NCBI RefSeq assembly: GCF_014202315.1
Contig: NZ_JACHGN010000016.1
Coordinates: 248,001-312,000 of the forward strand
Reading direction: 5' to 3'
DNA from: Thermocatellispora tengchongensis
GTDB lineage: Bacteria; Actinomycetota; Actinomycetes; Streptosporangiales; Streptosporangiaceae
Length of the DNA stretch: 64,000 nucleotides
Below the pieces are notes generated by a model. The model made no database searches. It saw only the letters and a list, made by a program, of their open reading frames with translations, and was not told the DNA's origin. The first letter of the stretch is position 1, and the number at the start of each line of letters is the position of its first letter. Shown here piece after piece: positions 36,655-44,910 of the stretch. Position numbers and translations under genes: made by a program.

Positions 36655-37834
36655 GCTCGTCCTCCGCCTGGGTGAGCCACTTGCGCAGTTCCTCGCCGTG
36701 CTCGTCCAGCTCCGGCGGCGGCAGCCGGTACGCGGCCGGCGTCTCGGAGAAGCGGATCGGGTGCCGCGTCGTCGGCACGGCCCGCTCGCCCTCGCCGACC
36801 TCCACGATCGGCTCCAGCCCGAACCGCTCGGCCATGGCGAACCCGCCGTCGATGGTGTTGATCGGGCCGCACGGCACGCCGGCCGCGACCAGCAGGTCGA
36901 ACCACTCCACCGCGCCGCGGGTGGCCAGGCGCTCCTCCAGGATCGGCCGCAGCTCCTCCCGGTTGGCGGTGCGGTCGGCGTTGCGCGCGAAGCGCGGGTC
37001 GGACGGGACGTCCGGGATGCCCAGCACCTCGCACAGCCCGCGGAACTGGCCGTCATTGGCGGCGGCGATGATGATGTCGTTGTCGGCGGTGGGCAGCGGC
37101 TCGTAGGGGAAGACGCTGGGGTGGGCGTTGCCCATGCGGAACGGCACCACGCCGCCCGCGACGTACGCGCTGCTCTGGTTGACCAGGCCGGTCAGCGCCG
37201 AGGACAGCAGGTTGACCTCCACGTGCTGCCCGCGGCCGGTGCGGTCGCGGTGGCGCAGCGCGGCGAGGATGCCGATGACGGCGTGGTTGCCGGCCATCAC
37301 GTCGAAGACCGAGATCCCGGCCCGGTAGGGCGGCCCGTCGGGCTCGCCGGTCAGGCTCATCAGCCCGGAGATGGCCTGCACCATCAGGTCGTAGCCCGGC
37401 ACGTGCCGGCCGGCGCCGGAGCCGAAGCCGCTGATCGAGGCGTACACGACGCCGGGGTTGGCGGCGCGCACGTCGTCGTAGCCCAGGCCGTACTTGTCCA
37501 GCCCGCCCGGCTTGAAGTTCTCGATCATCACGTCGGCGCGGCGGGCCAGCTCGCGGGCCACGGCGGCGTCGGCCTCGTCGCGCAGGTCCAGCGCGATCGA
37601 GCGCTTGCCGCGGTTGACGCCGAGGTAGTAGGTCGAGGTCTCGCCGCGGGTCGGCGGCATCCAGCCGCGGGTGTCGTCGCCCTTCGGGCCCTCGACCTTG
37701 ACGACGTCGGCGCCCATGTCGGCCAGCAGCATCGTGGCGTACGGGCCGGCCAGGACGCGGGAGAAGTCGGCCACCAGCACGCCCGACAGCGGCCCACCCC
37801 CGGACGGCCTCTCCGTGACGGCTTCTTGTCTCAT
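36647..37834 (-). CDS. CaiB/BaiF-family CoA-transferase
   Basis: 395-residue class III CoA-transferase: LSGVLVADFSRVLAGPYATM, ADMGADVVKVEGPKGDDTRG (the catalytic Asp lies later in the family, here near GYDLMVQAISGLMS), YYLGVNRGKRSIALDLRD, IENFKPGGLDKYGLGYDDV, and the C-terminal GVPCGPINTIDGGFAM. It moves CoA between a donor such as succinyl-CoA and an organic acid. First gene of the leftward five-gene operon, so CoA activation is built into the ring-cleavage pathway. The ATG follows GGAGG by 10 nt. Confidence 0.92.
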   Translation of the reverse strand: MRQEAVTERPSGGGPLSGVLVADFSRVLAGPYATMLLADMGADVVKVEGPKGDDTRGWMPPTRGETSTYYLGVNRGKRSIALDLRDEADAAVARELARRADVMIENFKPGGLDKYGLGYDDVRAANPGVVYASISGFGSGAGRHVPGYDLMVQAISGLMSLTGEPDGPPYRAGISVFDVMAGNHAVIGILAALRHRDRTGRGQHVEVNLLSSALTGLVNQSSAYVAGGVVPFRMGNAHPSVFPYEPLPTADNDIIIAAANDGQFRGLCEVLGIPDVPSDPRFARNADRTANREELRPILEERLATRGAVEWFDLLVAAGVPCGPINTIDGGFAMAERFGLEPIVEVGEGERAVPTTRHPIRFSETPAAYRLPPPELDEHGEELRKWLTQAEDERG

Positions 37835-37861
37835 CCGGCTTCGCCCTCCAAGTCCGTTCAT

Positions 37862-37911
37862 CGGACATCTGTCCGCAAGCGCGATTCTGGCATATCCGAA
37901 GGCGGCGTCAA
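37862..37911 (-). promoter_or_regulatory. promoter and IclR-type site of the CoA-transferase operon
   Basis: Reading leftward: TTGACG (37906-37911), 16-base spacer, CAGAAT (37884-37889), then the perfect palindrome CGGACATCTGTCCG at 37862-37875 right where transcription should begin. The palindrome is the best copy of the four CGGACA-N3-GTNCG sites around this cluster and sits where a bound repressor would block initiation. Confidence 0.6.
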
Positions 37912-37973
37912 GTGCCCGTCCGCACGGCCGCTCCGGTACCGGCCGTACCGTGTCCCGGCCGGAGAGCGACCGC

Positions 37974-38042
37974 TTGACAGGGGCGCCCGCGCTCATCAGA
38001 GTAACGGCGAACAGAGGTGACCGTGCAGCGGACAGTCGTTCG
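37974..38042 (+). promoter_or_regulatory. promoter and IclR-type site of the amidohydrolase gene
   Basis: TTGACA at 37974-37979 with a 17-base spacer to CAGAGT at 37997-38002, then CGGACAGTCGTTCG at 38029-38042 in the untranslated leader, 43 bases before the start codon. The element repeats the motif found in front of the divergent operon with one mismatch in the right arm. Confidence 0.5.
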
Positions 38043-38084
38043 GAGAACCGGCGGCACCGCGCACCGGTCGGTGAGGAGCCAGCG

Positions 38085-39533
38085 ATGAACGAGCGGACCC
38101 AGTTCGAGCCCGGACGCCCCGTGGTGCTGCGGGGCGGCACGGTCCTGCCGATGGACGAGCGGCGCACGGTGCTCGCCGGCGCCGACGTCCTGGTGACCGG
38201 CGACCGGATCGCGGCCGTGGGCCCCGGCCTGGAGGCGCCCGAGGGCACCGTGGAAATCGACGCGAGCGGCGGCATCGTCATGCCGGGCATGATCGACACC
38301 CACCGGCACATGTGGCAGACCGTCATGCGCGGCTACGGGGCGGACTGGACGCTGACCCAGTACTTCGTGTGGTACTACCTCGAACACGGCAAGCTGTTCC
38401 GGCCCGAGGACGTCCACGCCGGCAACGTCCTGGCCGCGATCGAGGCGATCGACGCCGGCGTCACCACCGTCGTGGACTGGTCGCACGGCCTGCAGACCGT
38501 AGAGCACGCCGACGCCGCCGTGGACGCGCTGCGCTCGGTGCCCGGCCGGTTCGTGCTCGCCTACGGCAACATCCAGCGCCCGCCCGCGGAGTGGACGGCC
38601 GCGCCGGAGTTCCGCGACTTCGTCGCGCGCAGGATCACCGGCGACGACATGCTCGGCTTCCAGCTCGCCTTCGACGTCACCGGCGACCCCGCCTTCCCGG
38701 AGAAGCCCGCCTTCGAGGTGGCCCGCGAGCTGGGCGTCGCGGTCACCACGCACGCCGGGGTGTGGGGCGCCACCGGCGACGACGGCATCAAGCTGATGTA
38801 CGACCACGGCTTCATGACCCCCGAGACCGTGTACGTGCACGCCGCCTCGCTGTCGGCCGACTCCTACCACCGCATCGCGGCCACCGGCGGCTCCATCTCG
38901 GTCTCCACCGAGAGCGAGCAGAGCGCCGGCCAGGGCTACCCGCCCACCTGGGCGATCCGCGCGCACGGCATCCCGGTGTCGCTGTCGATGGACACCAGCG
39001 TGTGGTGGAGCGGCGACCTGTTCTCGGCCATGCGCACCACCCTGGGCGCCGACCGCTCGCGCGAGCACATGGAGGCGCACGCCAGGAACGAGACCGTTAC
39101 CCACTGCAGCCTGCGCGCCGACCAGGTGGTGGAGTGGGCCACCCGCGGCGGGGCCCACGCCATCGGCCGGGACGCCGACCTGGGCCGGATCGAGCCGGGC
39201 ATGAAGGCCGACCTCGTCCTGATCCAGAACGAGAACTCGCCGGTGTCGTTCCCGCTGCTCAACCCCTACGGCCACGTGGCGTTCCAGGCGCAGCGCGGGG
39301 ACGTGCGCACGGTGATCGTGAACGGCCGCGTGGTCAAGCACGACCACCGGCTGATCGGCGTGGACCTCGCCGCCGCCCGCCACGACGCCGAGCGGACCGT
39401 CGAGTACCTGCGCTCCAGCATGGGCGAGGAAGCCTGGGAGAAGGGCATGAACCCCGACATCCCGCCCACCAAGATCCTCGACAACCCGTACACCTACACC
39501 GACTACCGCAGCTCGTCCACCCACACCCGATGA
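38085..39533 (+). CDS. amidohydrolase-family metal-dependent deaminase/hydrolase
   Basis: 482-residue TRZ/ATZ-type amidohydrolase. MPGMIDTHRHMWQTVMRGYG has the HxH metal motif; further ligands are in VTTHAGVWG, VYVHAASLS and SMDTSVWWSGD; GRIEPGMKADLVLI closes the barrel. The family removes amino or chloro groups from heterocycles, or opens cyclic amides. The ATG has GAGGAG 8 nt upstream. Divergent from the ring-cleavage operon and followed by the IclR gene; the shared CGGACA motif suggests joint control, so it may act on a nitrogen-containing aromatic precursor. That link is inference. Confidence 0.9.
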   Translation: MNERTQFEPGRPVVLRGGTVLPMDERRTVLAGADVLVTGDRIAAVGPGLEAPEGTVEIDASGGIVMPGMIDTHRHMWQTVMRGYGADWTLTQYFVWYYLEHGKLFRPEDVHAGNVLAAIEAIDAGVTTVVDWSHGLQTVEHADAAVDALRSVPGRFVLAYGNIQRPPAEWTAAPEFRDFVARRITGDDMLGFQLAFDVTGDPAFPEKPAFEVARELGVAVTTHAGVWGATGDDGIKLMYDHGFMTPETVYVHAASLSADSYHRIAATGGSISVSTESEQSAGQGYPPTWAIRAHGIPVSLSMDTSVWWSGDLFSAMRTTLGADRSREHMEAHARNETVTHCSLRADQVVEWATRGGAHAIGRDADLGRIEPGMKADLVLIQNENSPVSFPLLNPYGHVAFQAQRGDVRTVIVNGRVVKHDHRLIGVDLAAARHDAERTVEYLRSSMGEEAWEKGMNPDIPPTKILDNPYTYTDYRSSSTHTR

Positions 39534-39537
39534 CAAA

Positions 39538-39681
39538 CGGACAGCCGTCCGGAACGTGGTCAGCGGAAGCATGGACGTAACGCCATCGGAGCACCGGCAT
39601 GATGTGATGGAAGGCGAAGCGGCGGGCGGCGCGGCCGGGCGGTCCCGGCCATCCGGCCGCCGCTGTGCGGACAACGGTGCG
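39538..39681. promoter_or_regulatory. two IclR-type sites upstream of the IclR gene
   Basis: CGGACAGCCGTCCG at 39538-39551 (perfect 5-bp arms) and CGGACAACGGTGCG at 39668-39681 (one mismatch). They flank the 205-base interval before the IclR gene, the first just after the amidohydrolase stop. Position fits autoregulation. Confidence 0.5.
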
Positions 39682-39738
39682 CCCACCCCGTCCAGAATTG
39701 GATGAGCGCACCCGGGCGAGACCAGGAAGAGGGCGTAC

Positions 39739-40539
39739 ATGGCGCGTGCCGACACCGGACCGGACTTCATCGAGGCGCTGGCCCGCGGCCTCGATGTGAT
39801 CAAGGCGTTCCAGCCCGGCCGCCCCGTCATGTCCCTCACCGAGGTGGCCACCGCGACCGGCCTGGCCCGGCCGACGGCCCGCCGCATCCTGCTCACGCTG
39901 CAGGACCTGGGCTACGCGCGGGCCGAGCGCGGCGGCTTCGCGCTCACCCCGCGGGTGCTCGAACTCGGCGTCACCTACGTGCGCTCGATGGGGCTGTGGG
40001 AGGTCGCCCGGCCACACCTGGAGCACCTTGTGGCCCAGACCAACGAGTCGTCCTCGATCGCCCAGCTCGACGGCTCCGACATCGTGTACGTCGCCCGGGT
40101 GGCGGTCCCCAAGATCGTCACCCTGTCGGTGCAGATCGGCACCCGTTTCCCCGCGCTGCAGACCTCCCTGGGCAAGGTCCTGCTGGCCGCCCTCCCGCCC
40201 GAGGAGGTCGAGCGCGTGCTGGCCGAGCCCAGCCGCTCGGGCATCGAGCCCCGCTGGCGTCCGGGCGCCGAGGAGCGCGAGGCGGCCCTGCGCGCGGTGC
40301 GCGCCCGCGGCTGGGCCCTGACCGACGAGGAGCTCGCCCTGGGCATCCGCTCCGTCGCGGCCCCCCTGCGCGACGGGCTCGGCAACGTCATCGCCGCGGT
40401 GAACGTCAACGCCCACGCCGCCGAGACCTCGGTGGCGAAGCTGACCGAGGAATACCTCCCCCTCCTGCTCAAGACCGCCGGCGCCATCAGCGCCGACTGG
40501 GCGCTGTACGAAACCGTCCCCCAGGTCACCGCCTCCTGA
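39739..40539 (+). CDS. IclR-family transcriptional regulator
   Basis: 266-residue IclR regulator of the PcaR/PobR-like branch. Winged helix SLTEVATATGLARPTARRIL (residues about 31-50), effector domain with LGKVLLAALPPEEVERVLAE and GWALTDEELALGIRSVAAPL, ending AVNVNAHAAETSVAKL. The branch often governs protocatechuate and hydroxybenzoate catabolism, in keeping with the neighbouring LigAB. GGAAGAGGG precedes the ATG. Probably controls the CoA-transferase operon, the amidohydrolase and itself through the CGGACA-N3-GTNCG sites. Confidence 0.93.
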   Translation: MARADTGPDFIEALARGLDVIKAFQPGRPVMSLTEVATATGLARPTARRILLTLQDLGYARAERGGFALTPRVLELGVTYVRSMGLWEVARPHLEHLVAQTNESSSIAQLDGSDIVYVARVAVPKIVTLSVQIGTRFPALQTSLGKVLLAALPPEEVERVLAEPSRSGIEPRWRPGAEEREAALRAVRARGWALTDEELALGIRSVAAPLRDGLGNVIAAVNVNAHAAETSVAKLTEEYLPLLLKTAGAISADWALYETVPQVTAS

Positions 40540-40656
40540 CCCGCCGGCTTCCCCGCAGAGGAATCCGCGCGGTACGCCACACGGCAGGAGCCGTCGCCCT
40601 CCGGCCGGCGGCGGAGATCGCACGGGAGAGCGACGGCACCGGCGGCGTGACGTTCG

Positions 40657-41415
40657 CTAGCGCGTCAGGTGCCGGCCTCCGGCCACCGACACGACCTCGC
40701 CGTTGACATGGCCGTTCGCGGCCGAGCCGAGATAGGCGACCGCGGAGGCGACGTCCTCGGGGGTGCAGATGCGGCGCGTGGGGGTCTTCGCCGCCTCGGC
40801 GTCGATGGCCCGCTGTCCGAACCCGGGAGAGGTCAGCGCCCGCTCGGTGAGGGTGAAGCCGGGCCGTACGACGTTGGTGAGGACGCCATGCTCGGCTTCG
40901 CGCACGGCGAGCACCTTCGCGGCCGTCTCCAGTGCGCCCTTGGCGGCCGGGTACACCACGCCCGCGGGTATGGGCTGATCCACCACGTCGGACGAGATGA
41001 TCACCACACGTCCCCACCCGGCGTCCCGCATGCCGGGCAGCACGGCGTCGATGAGCGCCAGCGTGCCGACCGCGTTCGCGGTGAAGCCGTCGGCCAGCGA
41101 GTCCCACGTCTCCGGCGCCCGGTCCGGCCAGGAGACCGCGTTGGCGACCAGGACCGCGACACCGCCGAGCTCGCCTTCGACCCGGCGCACCGCCTGCCGC
41201 GCCGAGTCGCGGTCGCGCTGGTCGATCCGCAGCGTCATGCCCGTGCCGCCCGCCCGCTCGATCGACTCGACGAGGGCCCGCGCCCGCTCCTCGTTACGGT
41301 GCCAGGACGCCGCGACGTACGCGCCCTCCTCCGCGTACGCCCGCGCGACCGCCCGGCCGATGTCGCCCGAGGCCCCGGTGACCAGCACGACCCGGCCCTG
41401 AAGTCCGAGATCCAT
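40657..41415 (-). CDS. short-chain dehydrogenase/reductase
   Basis: 252-residue classical SDR: cofactor motif VTGASGDIGRAVA, an unusual NAVS in place of NNAG (VLVANAVSW), catalytic Ser in VVIISSDVVD and Tyr-Lys in YPAAKGALETAAKV, and the closing VNGEVVSVAGGRHLTR. Reduces or oxidises an unknown alcohol/ketone. GGAGGC lies 5 nt before the ATG. Divergent from a MarR regulator across a perfect palindrome, which suggests induction by the regulator's ligand. Confidence 0.92.
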   Translation of the reverse strand: MDLGLQGRVVLVTGASGDIGRAVARAYAEEGAYVAASWHRNEERARALVESIERAGGTGMTLRIDQRDRDSARQAVRRVEGELGGVAVLVANAVSWPDRAPETWDSLADGFTANAVGTLALIDAVLPGMRDAGWGRVVIISSDVVDQPIPAGVVYPAAKGALETAAKVLAVREAEHGVLTNVVRPGFTLTERALTSPGFGQRAIDAEAAKTPTRRICTPEDVASAVAYLGSAANGHVNGEVVSVAGGRHLTR

Positions 41416-41432
41416 CCAATGCCTCCAATAAT

Positions 41433-41461
41433 TAGTCGGCTATCTATTAGCCGACTATACA
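41433..41461. promoter_or_regulatory. MarR operator and overlapping promoter
   Basis: Perfect 25-base inverted repeat, TAGTCGGCTA at 41433-41442 and TAGCCGACTA at 41448-41457 around TCTAT. The -10 of the MarR gene, TATACA (41456-41461), overlaps its right end, and the SDR start is 17 bases from its left end, so one bound dimer can repress both genes. Confidence 0.8.
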
Positions 41462-41469
41462 TCTGTAGG

Positions 41470-41940
41470 ATGGGCGCCGTGGATGCCAGTGAAGTGATGC
41501 GCGTCAACCGGGCGCTGAACAAGATGAGCAAGCTCTACCGCACCGCGAAGGCGCGCAAGCTGGAGGCGCTCGGGCTGCATCCCGGACAGGACGTGCTGTT
41601 GTGGCTGCTCGCCCAGGAGCCCGGCGGCATGACGGTCTCGGAGCTGGCGGGGCGGCTGGGCATCGAGCCGCCCACCGCGACCCGCAGCCTGAGCCGGCTG
41701 GAGGGCGGCGGCTGGTTCCGGCGCGAGCGGGTCCCCGGCGACCGCCGCCAGGTGCGCATCGTGGTCACCGACGCCGGCCACGAGCTGGTGCCCCGCATCG
41801 AACAGGTGTGGACGGAACTCGCCGAGGAGACGATGGGCGGCGCGAGCGACGAGCAGCGCGAGATCGCGGTCTCGACCCTGGAGCAGGCCAACGACCGGCT
41901 GCGCCGCCTGGTCGGCGAAGCCGTCCTGGCCGAGGAGTGA
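41470..41940 (+). CDS. MarR-family transcriptional regulator
   Basis: 156-residue MarR protein: VLLWLLAQEPGGMTVSELAG, IEPPTATRSLSRLEGGGWF (recognition helix) and RRERVPGDRRQVRIVVTD (wing). The ATG lies 8 bases after the -10 TATACA with no room for a ribosome-binding site, so the mRNA is probably leaderless; a GTG at 41479 with TAGGA 8 nt upstream is the alternative. Expected to bind the palindrome between it and the SDR gene. Confidence 0.9.
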   Translation: MGAVDASEVMRVNRALNKMSKLYRTAKARKLEALGLHPGQDVLLWLLAQEPGGMTVSELAGRLGIEPPTATRSLSRLEGGGWFRRERVPGDRRQVRIVVTDAGHELVPRIEQVWTELAEETMGGASDEQREIAVSTLEQANDRLRRLVGEAVLAEE

Positions 41941-42049
41941 CACGGGCGGCCAGGAGCCGGGTCGCCCGCCATGCCGCCGGGGAGATGCGAGGACGCGCAC
42001 GAGAGCCGTGTGCGACCATGTCATCACTCTCGGCGACGGAGGCGTGCTC

Positions 42050-42976
42050 ATGGGGTGGTGGCCGGCGCTGGCAGCCGTCCTGGCAGGGCTGGCGCAGTTC
42101 CTCCAGCCGTTCATGCTCAGCGCGCAGGCGCTGCGCGGGCTGCTGCACATCGCCCCCGGCATGGTGCGCTCCCTCCGGTCGCCCATGCCGGACCCGGACG
42201 GCGAAAGGGTGGCGCTGTTCTTCTCGATGCTCCTCGAATCCCGGGACATGCGGCGTGGTGTCGCCTACCCGTCGCTGCCCGTGTTCCCGGGTGTCTACCT
42301 CATGCTGGCGTGCAGCCCGGTGGTCGGGAACGTCGCCGCCTTCGCCCTGGGCGGCGCGGGGGACCACGTCCCCTCGTGGGCCGAGGTGTATCCCGAGCCC
42401 GAGGCCGTCCTGCTCGGCGCGGTGCCGCTCGCCTGGGCCGTCTCGGTGCTGTCCCTGCACATCGCCGTGCATCTGCACCTGTGGGAGTGCGGCATCCTCC
42501 GGCCGCGGGGGTTCGGCCTCCTCCTGCTGTGGGGCGGCTTCCTGCCGGCCACGACGCTGGCCTGCGCCTGGGGCTACCACCTCATTACGGACGTCAGCAT
42601 GTGGCTCGCCGTGACGACGTTGCTGGTCACCGCGACCGGCATCGGATGGAGCACCAACCGCCGGATGTGGGAGACGCTGGAGTCCTTCCAGGTGCTGCGC
42701 AGGCCCTGGAACGTGCGCAGCGAGTCGATCGCGCTGAGGCTGCCCCGGGCGGGGTCGGCCCTCGGCGGCCGGGTGTGGTTCGCGGCTCTGCTGCTGCTGA
42801 CCTCGATACCGGCGACGCTGGCCGCCTACGCCGATCTGTACGGCGCAGGGGTCGCCGCGGTCGAGTGGGCCGTGGCGCTGCCCATGACGGCCGCCGTGCT
42901 CCAGGTCGTCAAAGACCTCGTGCTGGACCTCAAATCCGCCCTGGCCAGGGCGCACCGGCTGCCCGACCTGGAGTAG
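42050..42976 (+). CDS. multi-pass membrane protein of unknown function
   Basis: 308-residue protein with about six hydrophobic spans (ALAAVLAGLAQFLQPFMLSA, PGVYLMLACSPVVGNVAAFA, AVPLAWAVSVLSLHIAVHL, GLLLLWGGFLPATTLACAW, MWLAVTTLLVTATGIGW, WFAALLLLTSIPATLAAYA) and a conserved-looking His-rich helix IAVHLHLWECGI. ATG 42050 follows GGAGG by 7 nt. No family recognised. It stands between the MarR gene and a convergent ABC-F gene, with 223 gene-free bases after it in which I see nothing notable. Confidence 0.75.
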   Translation: MGWWPALAAVLAGLAQFLQPFMLSAQALRGLLHIAPGMVRSLRSPMPDPDGERVALFFSMLLESRDMRRGVAYPSLPVFPGVYLMLACSPVVGNVAAFALGGAGDHVPSWAEVYPEPEAVLLGAVPLAWAVSVLSLHIAVHLHLWECGILRPRGFGLLLLWGGFLPATTLACAWGYHLITDVSMWLAVTTLLVTATGIGWSTNRRMWETLESFQVLRRPWNVRSESIALRLPRAGSALGGRVWFAALLLLTSIPATLAAYADLYGAGVAAVEWAVALPMTAAVLQVVKDLVLDLKSALARAHRLPDLE

Positions 42977-43199
42977 GGGCTCACGGCGGGGAGGCCGCCC
43001 GCTGCCGGGAGCGGGGCTTGGCGCGGACGTGCATGCGCTCTGCCCTGGCGGCCGGACAGGTTGAGCACCTCCGCCGGGGAGTCGCCGGCGGGGCCGAACC
43101 AGTGCGGAGGCGGGTGTCGCACTCGGCGGCCTCGCCCGGTCCCGTGATCAGGCCCGGCCGGGTGGTGCGACCGCCGCCTCGCCTTGATCGGCCGTGGGC

Positions 43200-44828
43200 T
43201 CAACGCGGGCGTTCGACCCGGCCCTCGTGCCAGACCGGCTCGTCGCTCTCGTAGACGCTCCCGTCGGCTCCGAAGATCAGGAAACGGTCGAAGTCGGCGG
43301 CGAACCAGCGGTCGTGGGTGACGGCCAGCACCGTGCCGGAGAAGGAGGCCAGGCCCTGCTGCAGGGCCTCGGCACTGGCCAGGTCCAGGTTGTCGGTGGG
43401 CTCGTCCAGCAGCAGCAACGTGGCGCCGGACAGCTCCAGCAGCAGGATCTGCAGCCGGGCCTGCTGGCCGCCCGACAGGCTCTCGAAGCGCCGGCCGGCG
43501 GCGGGGGCGAGCTCGTAGCGGGCCAGGGCGGCCATCGCCTCGTTCAAGGTGAGCGCGTGACCGGTCATGACCAGCTCGGCCGGGGTGCGGCCGTGCAGAT
43601 CGGGCCGGGTGTGGGTCTGCACGAACCGGCCGGGAACGACGCGTGCTCCCAGCCGCACCGAACCGCGGTGCGGCACCGCGGGCACCGCGCCGTCGGCGGC
43701 CTGTTCCAGCAGACGCAGGAACTGGGACTTGCCCGAGCCGTTGGAGCCGAGCACCCCGACGCGCTCGCCGTACCAGATCTCGGTGCCGAACGGCCGCATC
43801 AGCCCGACGAGCTCCAGGTTCTCGCAGATGACGGCCCGTTTGCCGGTACGGCCGCCACGCAGCCGCATCCGCACGTTCTGCGGCCTGGGCGGGCGCTGCG
43901 GCGGGCCGGCCTCCTCGAAGCGGCTCAGCCGGGTGCGCGCGGCCCGGTAGGCCGAGGACACCGCGTCGTTGTTGGCCGCGGTCTGCCGCAAGGTGTGCAC
44001 CAACTGCCTGAGCTTGGCGTGCTCCTCGTTCCAGCGCCGGCGCCGCTCCTCCAGCCGGGCGATGCGCTCCTCGCGGGCCCTGGCATAGGAGGCGAAGCCG
44101 CCGCCGTGCACCCAGACGCCCCGATCCTCCACGGTCACGATCCGGTCGGCGACGTTCGCGAGAAGCCACCGGTCGTGGGAGACCAGCAGGACCGTTTTGC
44201 CGGTGGCCCGCAACCGGGCCTCCAGCCACTGCTTGCCGGGCACGTCCAGGTAGTTGTCCGGCTCGTCCAGCAGCAGGACCTCGTCGGGGCCGCGCAGCAG
44301 GGCCTCCAGGACCAGGCGTTTCTGCTCCCCTCCCGACAGGGTGTTCACCGGACGGTCTCGGACCTCCTCGTAGGGCAGGCCCAGGGCCGCCGTGGCGCAG
44401 GTGTCCCAGACGACCTCCATGTCGTAGCCGCCGGCGTCGGTGTAGTCGGCGATGGCCTGCGCGTACGCGAGCTGCGTCGTCTCGTCGTCGCGGGCGGCGA
44501 GCGCGGCCTCCGCTCCCGCCAGGGCGGACGCGGCGGCGCGGACCCGGCCGGGCGCCACCGACAGCAGCAGGTCGTGCAGGGTCCGGTCATCGCGGATGCC
44601 GCCGATGAACTGCCGCATCACCCCCAGCCCGCCCGAGGAGACCACTCGGCCGTCCTCCGGCCGCAGATCCCCGGCGATCAGGCGGAGCAGGGTGGTCTTG
44701 CCCGCGCCGTTCGGCCCCACCAGCCCGGCCTTGACCCCGTCGCCGACGCGGAACGACACCTCGTGCAGGAGCAGCGGCCCGTCCGGCAGCACGTAGGTCA
44801 GCCGGTCCACCTCGACATGTCCCGCCAC
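43200..44828 (-). CDS. ABC-F family ATPase, probable antibiotic-resistance type
   Basis: 542-residue soluble protein with two ABC ATPase cassettes: first Walker [15 protein letters not shown] and signature TLSGGEQKRLVLEALL; second Walker A GVLGSNGSGKSQFL and SLSGGQQARLQILLLEL; both end in LLLDEP. Between them is the charged helical linker (RARTRLSRFEEAGP region) that in ABC-F proteins reaches into the ribosome to expel antibiotics. No membrane domain. GTG start 44828. Divergent from a TetR regulator over a perfect palindrome, typical of inducible self-protection; which antibiotic is not visible. Confidence 0.9.
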   Translation of the reverse strand: MAGHVEVDRLTYVLPDGPLLLHEVSFRVGDGVKAGLVGPNGAGKTTLLRLIAGDLRPEDGRVVSSGGLGVMRQFIGGIRDDRTLHDLLLSVAPGRVRAAASALAGAEAALAARDDETTQLAYAQAIADYTDAGGYDMEVVWDTCATAALGLPYEEVRDRPVNTLSGGEQKRLVLEALLRGPDEVLLLDEPDNYLDVPGKQWLEARLRATGKTVLLVSHDRWLLANVADRIVTVEDRGVWVHGGGFASYARAREERIARLEERRRRWNEEHAKLRQLVHTLRQTAANNDAVSSAYRAARTRLSRFEEAGPPQRPPRPQNVRMRLRGGRTGKRAVICENLELVGLMRPFGTEIWYGERVGVLGSNGSGKSQFLRLLEQAADGAVPAVPHRGSVRLGARVVPGRFVQTHTRPDLHGRTPAELVMTGHALTLNEAMAALARYELAPAAGRRFESLSGGQQARLQILLLELSGATLLLLDEPTDNLDLASAEALQQGLASFSGTVLAVTHDRWFAADFDRFLIFGADGSVYESDEPVWHEGRVERPR

Positions 44829-44864
44829 GGCGCCACCCCCACCTCTCGATCGGTGTTCTGGAGA

Positions 44865-44903
44865 CCGGATCAATGATCCGGTGCCCGATCGCCATACTAG
44901 ACT
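44865..44903. promoter_or_regulatory. TetR operator and leaderless -10 box
   Basis: Perfect 17-bp palindrome CCGGATCA-A-TGATCCGG at 44865-44881 in the 82-base gap between the ABC-F and TetR genes. TAGACT at 44898-44903 ends 7 bases before the TetR GTG, the spacing of a leaderless start. Confidence 0.75.
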
Positions 44904-44910
44904 CACCGCC

